Shown piece after piece: positions 4,991 through 9,630 of a stretch of 9,630 bases of DNA. The stretch comes from Clostridia bacterium. Its GTDB lineage: Bacteria > Bacillota > Sulfobacillia > SLMV01. The DNA lies in assembly GCA_003554565.1 (NCBI GenBank), contig PWGR01000130.1, forward strand, positions 1-9,630, given 5' to 3'. Position 1 is the first letter of the stretch. The number at the start of each line of letters is the position of its first letter. The notes below the pieces were generated by a model. That model was given only the letters and a program-made list of their open reading frames with translations. It made no database searches and had not been told where the DNA came from. Made by a program: the position numbers and the translations under genes.

Positions 4991-6466
4991 TCATTTCCCA
5001 CGTTTCTTTCGCTCCCAGATCTCATCCATCTCTGTCAGGGTCATCTCATCCAGTTCTGATCCCCTTCGTTCCGCCTCCTGCTCAATAGCCGCAAAGCGAG
5101 AGCGGAACTTCTCAACCGCCCCAAGAAGCTCGGTCTCCGCCGAGAGGTTCAGGTGTCGGGCGGCATTGACGAGCGAGAAGAGGAGGTCGCCGAGTTCCTC
5201 GCCGGTAACCTCTCCGTCCCCTGATTTGAGCGCCCGCGAGAATTCCCGGGCCTCTTCGTCTATCTTGTCGGCCGGTCCCCGAACATCATCCCAGTCGAAG
5301 CCCACACGGGAGGCGACACTCTGCATCTTCTCCGCCTGCAGCAGCGCGGGCAGAGTTTCAGGTATCCCCGCCAGGTGCGACCGCCCGGCGCCATTGCTGC
5401 TTTTGCTCTTTATCTTCTCCCAATTTGTCTCCACATCATCCGCACCGCTGACCTCGAGACCAGCAAAGACATGTGGGTGCCGCTCGGTCATTTTCTGTGC
5501 AAGGGTCATCATGACATCAGCCGCCCCAAACTCGCCGCGCTCGCAGGCTATCACCGCGTGCAGCACCACCTGAAGGAGCACATCACCCAGTTCCTCTTCC
5601 ACTTCGACCGCATCACCGCGCTCGAGTGCAGCCGCCAGTTCGTGACATTCCTCGAGGAGGAAAGGACGGAGGGTCCGGTGCGTCTGCTTCTGGTCCCAGG
5701 GGCAGCCACCAGGAGCCCGGAGCCTATGCACCACCCCCCAGATTCCGGAGGCGGCCTGTCCAGCCGGCACAAGATCATCACGTGCCATTCGGGGCAGATC
5801 CAGGCCCGGAATGTACAGTACGAACCTCCCGCCCGGCTGGACCCTGGACTCAACGCACTTCAGGGTGAATTCCTCGCCCCCGTCTCCAGGGAAGGCGGCA
5901 AGAACATCGAACATCCGGACCGCGTGAGAATGTGGGTACTGGCGCCGCAGGCTCTCGCCCACAGCACTGATATCCCGATCACTGTACAGGCCCTCCACCC
6001 ACTGAGCCTCACCCCCTGACAGTCCAGCAGACAGCTGCATTGGGCTGAGACAGCGTAGACCCGGGTCGCCTCCCTCGAACGGCCATCCCTCTCCCAGGCG
6101 TCGCCTCAGGTGCCATGTAAGCGGATGAGACTCGCGCACGTCAATCTGCATCCCGCACGCAAAAGCCTCCTTCCGCAGTTTTCGGACCCGGACATCAGTT
6201 GAGGTGGGCGCACCGAACGAGCAATATACCGTGCAACTGCGAGCATCTATCGCCGGCGGTTCTGCATCGACGACTTCCACTCGTGTCACCCCGACTCTGG
6301 TCAGGACATCCCGTACGTACGGAGAAGGAACCATGACCACATCGGCTGAGCAAAGAATCTCCAGCGTGGGCTGCGCCACATCCTTGGGGGACACACCTGG
6401 CAGTCCGACCACATACAGATGCGGCGCATCTTCTCTTTCATTCTGCAGGTCAGTAGAGTCACTCAT
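4991..6466 (-). CDS. yabN: YabN-type protein: degenerate methylase-like domain fused to tandem MazG domains
   Basis: A 491-residue two-part protein. Residues about 17-225 resemble the tetrapyrrole-methylase-like domain of YabN, but the normal G-L-G-P-G-D loop reads G-L-P-G-V-S-P-K-D (21-29) and the P-G-x-P turn is replaced by S-F-G-A-P (83-87). SAM binding is therefore doubtful. The C-terminal half is MazG. The first domain begins R-L-R-A-P-G-G-C-P-W-D (248-258) and has E273-x2-E276 with E292-x2-D295. The second has E405-x2-E408 with E424-x2-D427. These acidic sets bind Mg2+ in nucleoside triphosphate pyrophosphohydrolases, which turn NTPs into NMP and PPi and clear abnormal nucleotides. The ATG at 6466 is the first start after an in-frame stop and has no ribosome binding site of its own. 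It overlaps the stop of a short ORF that does have one, so translation is probably coupled. It lies between spoVB and hbs, as in many spore formers. Confidence 0.9.
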   Translation of the reverse strand: MSDSTDLQNEREDAPHLYVVGLPGVSPKDVAQPTLEILCSADVVMVPSPYVRDVLTRVGVTRVEVVDAEPPAIDARSCTVYCSFGAPTSTDVRVRKLRKEAFACGMQIDVRESHPLTWHLRRRLGEGWPFEGGDPGLRCLSPMQLSAGLSGGEAQWVEGLYSDRDISAVGESLRRQYPHSHAVRMFDVLAAFPGDGGEEFTLKCVESRVQPGGRFVLYIPGLDLPRMARDDLVPAGQAASGIWGVVHRLRAPGGCPWDQKQTHRTLRPFLLEECHELAAALERGDAVEVEEELGDVLLQVVLHAVIACERGEFGAADVMMTLAQKMTERHPHVFAGLEVSGADDVETNWEKIKSKSSNGAGRSHLAGIPETLPALLQAEKMQSVASRVGFDWDDVRGPADKIDEEAREFSRALKSGDGEVTGEELGDLLFSLVNAARHLNLSAETELLGAVEKFRSRFAAIEQEAERRGSELDEMTLTEMDEIWERKKRGK

Positions 6467-6512
6467 AAAACAGCTGCGGCAGCAATCGCCAGAGCACCCG
6501 AGCTACCACCAC
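6459..6512 (-). CDS. Possible 17-residue leader ORF coupled to yabN
   Basis: A GTG at 6512 opens 17 codons (V-V-V-A-R-V-L-W-R-L-L-P-Q-L-F-Y-E) and a TGA at 6459-6461. AGAAAGGAG stands 8 bases upstream, the best ribosome binding site of this interval, whereas yabN has none at its ATG. The stop overlaps the yabN start in the arrangement ATGAGTGA. This fits translational coupling, with ribosomes ending on the leader and restarting on yabN. The peptide itself is hydrophobic and basic, without a recognisable family. It could instead be a remnant of an older N-terminus. Confidence 0.4.
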   Translation of the reverse strand: MVVARVLWRLLPQLFYE

Positions 6513-6520
6513 AGTTTCAT

Positions 6521-6529
6521 CTCCTTTCT
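6521..6529 (-). promoter_or_regulatory. Strong ribosome binding site upstream of the yabN leader ORF
   Basis: AGAAAGGAG on the minus strand is a close match to the 16S rRNA tail complement. It is 8 bases from the leader GTG at 6512 but over 50 bases from the yabN ATG, so it cannot serve yabN directly. Confidence 0.6.
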
Positions 6530-6615
6530 GACGGCGGGATATCGTCCCGTCCCATCCTATATCATCGAATTCTTCATTCACACACTGAACTGCCCGCACG
6601 CAAAAGTGCGTCACC

Positions 6616-8223
6616 TCACCGAACCAGACCCAGGTCGCGCAGGAACGATGCCACCCTCGGTCCTATGCGGGGAACCATGGCCACATCGGAAAACCGGACC
6701 CCGCCAATCAACAGAACCAGGATACCGTATGCTGCCACTCCCGCAATAACCGAGCCAATCACTGCCACCCCAGTACCGCGGTGCACATGTACCGTCGTGG
6801 CAATGAGCCGGACTGCCGCACCCATGACGGCCGAGGCAATGACCGGCCTCCAGAGAAACGATAATATGCTGAAGGATCCGATGTATTTATTCAGGGAAAC
6901 GAGATTCAGGGCAGCAGCCAGCAGAAATCCCACCACGGATGCGATGCCTGCACCGGCCGCCCCCAACACCGGGACAGAGGTAAGCACCCAGGTCAGGGCA
7001 AACTTCACACTCGCCCCGACCATCAGGTTCCTCATGGGTATTATGGGATATCCCAGTCCCTGCAACGAGGCCGAGGATACCTGCTGCAGGGTCAAGAAAA
7101 TCGCCACGCCGGAAAGTGCAGCCAGAACCGGACCTGCCTCGGGAGATCCCCAGAAAAAATCCGGAATCTCACTTGACAGTACGTAAAGGCCCGTCGCAGC
7201 CGGAACACCGATAAGAGACCCCAGCCGCAGGGCAGCCAGCGCCTTATCACGGATTCCACTCCGGTCGCCACGGGCCAAAGAAGAAGATATAGAAGGCACC
7301 AGGCTGATCACCATGGCAGTCGTGAAGATCGCCGGCACATTCACAAGCGGCCAGCTGTAAGCCTCCAGGTATCCGTAGGCGGTGGTCGCCGCCGTTTCAG
7401 AGTAACCAACAGCAATCAGCCGGGAAGGCACAACTGCTGCGTCCACAAAGCGCATAAGCGGAAGGATAATTCCGCTTACAGAAATGGGAATAGCAAACCC
7501 GACGATCTCCCGGATCAGATTTGCGGTGCTGACCCGGGCGCCACGGTCTGAACCGATCCCTCCCCGCCAGAGCGTCCGTCGATATATCCAGTAAATAATG
7601 AACAGATAGATGACACCCACAACTGCACCAGTAGTGGCGCCGAATGTAGCGCCCGCCGCAGCATACTCCAATCCAAACGGGACGAGAATTGTCACCAGTA
7701 CAAACATGGTTCCAACCCGGACTATCTGCTCCACTATCTGCGATACGGCATGCGGTGTCATGGTCTGCAGACCCTGAAACAGACCCCGGAAGGCCGACAT
7801 AACGGACACAAAGAACACCGCCGGCGCGAGGGCGACCATGCCGAAGTATGCATCCGGGTTCTGCCACACATTGTGCGCGAGAAACGGGGCAATCAGGTAC
7901 AGTACCGTCGAGACTATTGCTCCGGTCACTGCCAGAAGCACCAGGGACACGAAGAAAACCCGGCGCACCTGCCCCGGGGCATTCCTAGCCCTGGCCTCGG
8001 ACACCAGCTTGGAAATGGCGAGGGGCACTCCCATTGTCGATAGCACGAGAGCAATTGAGTAGATGGAGTAGGGCATCCCGAACAGAGCCATGCCGTAGGC
8101 ACCCTGATCGCCGCCTCCCATCAACCAGGGAAGAATGAACCGGTAGACGGCCCCCAATACTCGACTTATCAGACTCCCCATCAGCAGGATGAAAGTTCCG
8201 CGCAAGAAACTGTCACGTCGCAT
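6616..8223 (-). CDS. spoVB: SpoVB-type polysaccharide flippase (MVF/MATE-like superfamily)
   Basis: A 535-residue integral membrane protein with about 14 predicted helices, the size and layout of SpoVB/MurJ-like flippases. The start M-R-R-D-S-F-L-R-G-T-F-I-L-L-M-G-S-L-I-S-R is typical of SpoVB, with the conserved S-R-V-L-G-A-V-Y-R following. Other supports are the R-G-L-F-Q-G-L-Q segment near residue 165 and many Gly/Pro helix ends. SpoVB is made in the mother cell and is needed for spore cortex peptidoglycan. Moving a lipid-linked precursor across the membrane is the inferred role. I chose the ATG at 8223 because GGTGAT lies 9 bases upstream. The in-frame TTG at 8244 has no ribosome binding site. 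A sigma-E-like -10 lies about 38 bases upstream. No gene lies between it and mfd, where spoVT is usual. It could also serve vegetative wall synthesis as a MurJ/Amj-like protein. Confidence 0.9.
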   Translation of the reverse strand: MRRDSFLRGTFILLMGSLISRVLGAVYRFILPWLMGGGDQGAYGMALFGMPYSIYSIALVLSTMGVPLAISKLVSEARARNAPGQVRRVFFVSLVLLAVTGAIVSTVLYLIAPFLAHNVWQNPDAYFGMVALAPAVFFVSVMSAFRGLFQGLQTMTPHAVSQIVEQIVRVGTMFVLVTILVPFGLEYAAAGATFGATTGAVVGVIYLFIIYWIYRRTLWRGGIGSDRGARVSTANLIREIVGFAIPISVSGIILPLMRFVDAAVVPSRLIAVGYSETAATTAYGYLEAYSWPLVNVPAIFTTAMVISLVPSISSSLARGDRSGIRDKALAALRLGSLIGVPAATGLYVLSSEIPDFFWGSPEAGPVLAALSGVAIFLTLQQVSSASLQGLGYPIIPMRNLMVGASVKFALTWVLTSVPVLGAAGAGIASVVGFLLAAALNLVSLNKYIGSFSILSFLWRPVIASAVMGAAVRLIATTVHVHRGTGVAVIGSVIAGVAAYGILVLLIGGVRFSDVAMVPRIGPRVASFLRDLGLVR

Positions 8224-8260
8224 GGGTGATCCATCACCGCTCAATCAATGGTATCTTAAA

Positions 8261-8288
8261 ATGATATGCGGCTGACACTACCCGCATA
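8261..8288 (-). promoter_or_regulatory. Weak candidate sigma-E promoter for spoVB
   Basis: On the minus strand, CATATCAT at 8261-8268 matches six of eight bases of the sigma-E -10 (CATACAAT). It sits about 38 bases before the spoVB ATG, almost the same distance as the yabP candidate. The -35 at 14-base spacing is poor. B. subtilis spoVB is sigma-E controlled, which gives prior support. Confidence 0.25.
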
Positions 8289-8401
8289 CATGGTCCCGAA
8301 CGGGGCCCGGCCCACAGATTCCCCCCGCCCGATGCTCCTCGAACGGGAACGAGTACGTGCCCAGAATATCATTTGCCGCCCTTCTTGGGAATCGCAGCGC
8401 A

Positions 8402-8449
8402 GGGGACAACCTACAGTATACAGCAATGCTGCCATATACTGTGTTCCCC
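8402..8449. repeat. Large imperfect inverted repeat between mfd and spoVB
   Basis: The core is ACAGTATA (8413-8420) with its exact complement TATACTGT (8435-8442). Directly inside is CAGCA-A-TGCTG (8421-8431), offset by a 3-base bulge (8432-8434). Outside, GGGG and AAC on the left pair with CCCC and GTT on the right, with small bulges. In total about 20 bp can pair. In mfd-read-through RNA it would form a long hairpin. No T-run follows, so it is not a standard terminator. Confidence 0.65.
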
Positions 8450-8501
8450 GGGCATCTACCGCAGAGTCTGTTGCACATCGCAACGAAGCTGCCGGGTCAC
8501 A

Positions 8502-9630
8502 TCAGCGTCGCTTGAGCCGGGCCAGATCCTGCAGGAGCTTCCCGGCACAAGACAGAAGATCTGCCGCCTCCGCCTTCCGCAGGCGAAAGGGTACTCTCAC
8601 CCTCCCACCACCTGCTCTTTTGCGACTGACAAAACACCTCAAGCCATGATCTGAAGCCAGAGAATCCCAGTCAACATTTTCGCCCTCACCCGGGGCAAGA
8701 TCCAGGGTCATCCCATCTCCTCGCTGTGCGAGGCTCAACACCCCGCATTCTGCCCCTGAAGCAACAAGGCCCGCGAGACGGATCAGATTCACAGCAGCCG
8801 GCGGCGGATCGCCAAAACGATCAATGAGTTCATCCAGTACGTCCGACACTTCCGAGGAATCCTCTATGTCGTTGATCCTCCGATACAGGGCTATGCGCTG
8901 GTGACTGCTAGGCACATACGCCTCTGGAAGATACGCATCAACATTCATCTCTATTGCGGGCCGCTGCAGCGGCGGCTTACGTTCACCTTGCAGTGCCTCG
9001 ATTTCCTCGCGCAGCATTTTCGTGTAAAGGTCAAAACCCACCGCCATCATGTGGCCATGCTGTTCGGCTCCAAGCACATTTCCCGCACCTCTCAGCTCGA
9101 GGTCACGTTTGGCGAGACGAAATCCCGAACCCAACTCGGTAAATTCCCGCAGCGCGCTCAAGCGCTCTGCTGCCAGCGACTGCACGGCAGCCGCCGATCG
9201 ATAGGTCAGATAGCAGTAGGCAATGCGGTCCGAGCGTCCCACTCTTCCACGCAGCTGGTAGAGCTGGGCTAACCCGAGGCGATCCGCGTCCTCGACAATG
9301 AGCGTATTGACGTTAGGAATGTCCAGACCTGACTCGATGATGGTGGTGCAGACCAGAACGTCATATTGCTCGCGCACGAAATCCTCCATTACCCCCTCCA
9401 GCTGGGTCTCCGGCATCTGACCATGTGCAACAGCGACCTGGGCCTCCGGCATGAGCTCCTCCACGCGACGGGCAGCACGACCTATGCTGTACACACGGTT
9501 ATGGACGTAGAACACCTGTCCCCCGCGATCCATCTCCCTCCGGATGGCATCGGCAATCATCGGAGGATCATACTCGGCCACGTAAGTGGACACCGGCAGG
9601 CGGTCCTCCGGAGGCGTCTCAATCACATTG
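8502..9630 (-). CDS. mfd: Transcription-repair coupling factor Mfd, C-terminal part
   Basis: The last 376 codons of Mfd, cut by the right edge of the window. Full-length Mfd is about 1150-1200 residues. Mfd is an ATP-driven DNA translocase that pushes RNA polymerase off lesions and recruits UvrA. Visible parts, in order, are the I-E-T-P-P-E-D-R linker of the second RecA lobe, V-F-Y-V-H-N-R-V, the H-G-Q-M motif, the helicase motif T-T-I-I-E-S-G-L-D-I-P-N, and Q-L-R-G-R-V-G-R-S, holding the arginine finger region. Then comes the relay-helix/TRG segment L-A-K-R-D-L-E-L-R-G-A-G-N-V-L-G. The C-terminal domain (D7) includes R-F-G-D-P-P and ends in L-K-R-R. All visible motifs are intact. The first possible start codon near the edge is an internal Val codon, not the true start. 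The next gene downstream is spoVB after a gap with a large inverted repeat. Confidence 0.97.
   Translation of the reverse strand, partial: NVIETPPEDRLPVSTYVAEYDPPMIADAIRREMDRGGQVFYVHNRVYSIGRAARRVEELMPEAQVAVAHGQMPETQLEGVMEDFVREQYDVLVCTTIIESGLDIPNVNTLIVEDADRLGLAQLYQLRGRVGRSDRIAYCYLTYRSAAAVQSLAAERLSALREFTELGSGFRLAKRDLELRGAGNVLGAEQHGHMMAVGFDLYTKMLREEIEALQGERKPPLQRPAIEMNVDAYLPEAYVPSSHQRIALYRRINDIEDSSEVSDVLDELIDRFGDPPPAAVNLIRLAGLVASGAECGVLSLAQRGDGMTLDLAPGEGENVDWDSLASDHGLRCFVSRKRAGGGRVRVPFRLRKAEAADLLSCAGKLLQDLARLKRR

Larger units (their letters stand above)
8224..8501 (-). other. Intergenic region between mfd and spoVB, without spoVT
   Basis: About 278 bases. Open frames here (up to about 75 codons) show no AbrB-type fold start and no ribosome binding site, so I regard none as a gene. 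It contains a large imperfect inverted repeat at 8402-8449 and the possible spoVB promoter near 8261-8288. Confidence 0.5.

Noticed and set aside
6419..7186. Plus-strand open frame of 255 codons opposite spoVB and the start of yabN
   Set aside because: Composition (many Arg, Pro, Thr, Ala) is typical of a shadow frame. The minus strand encodes two clear families here.
8256..8483. Minus-strand open frames of 66-75 codons between mfd and spoVB
   Set aside because: No ribosome binding site, no SpoVT/AbrB resemblance, and they run through the large inverted repeat. They look like chance frames in G+C-rich DNA.
1..9630. Mobile elements, CRISPR arrays, tRNA or rRNA genes
   Set aside because: No transposase or recombinase motif, no regularly spaced direct repeats and no tRNA-like clover pattern were seen. 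The gene order is that of a normal core chromosomal region.

Overview
The window is a G+C-rich stretch from what looks like an endospore-forming member of the Bacillota. The minus strand carries the conserved sporulation and housekeeping run of that phylum: mfd, a SpoVB-type flippase, yabN (a MazG fusion), hbs (HU), rqcP (S4 domain), a SpoIID/LytB-domain gene, yabP and yabQ. Strong AGGAGG-type ribosome binding sites and several GTG starts fit the same assignment. The species or class cannot be told from this stretch.

Layout. Positions 1-1675 (plus strand) hold an unrecognised membrane-anchored protein, a solitary CheW-like protein and a roughly 370-base gap containing strong dyads. A small membrane protein of the 'small multidrug export' family (COG2426 type) follows on the plus strand at 1676-2122, ending tail to tail with yabQ. 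The two stop codons overlap at 2119-2122. From 2119 to the right edge every gene lies on the minus strand. Read in the direction of transcription, from right to left, these are mfd (cut by the window edge), a 278-base gap with a large imperfect inverted repeat, spoVB, a probable 17-codon leader ORF coupled to yabN, yabN, hbs with a good intrinsic terminator, rqcP, spoIID, yabP and yabQ.

How the genes relate. Mfd, RqcP and HU are general maintenance functions: transcription-coupled repair, ribosome quality control and nucleoid structure. YabN is a probable house-cleaning nucleotide pyrophosphohydrolase. SpoVB, SpoIID, YabP and YabQ belong to the mother-cell programme of septal peptidoglycan remodelling, spore envelope and cortex. 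Motifs resembling sigma-E promoters lie upstream of spoVB and yabP. The HU terminator suggests that rqcP-spoIID-yabP-yabQ is transcribed from its own promoter or promoters. Two usual neighbours are absent: no spoVT between mfd and spoVB, and no divIC/ftsL-type gene after yabQ.

I see no clear undescribed multi-gene system, CRISPR array, transposon or RNA gene. The most interesting signals are non-coding: a perfect 24-bp palindrome overlapping the promoter of the small membrane export gene, the large inverted repeat in the place usually held by spoVT, and the coupled leader ORF before yabN. Start sites were re-chosen from ribosome binding sites where these were clear.
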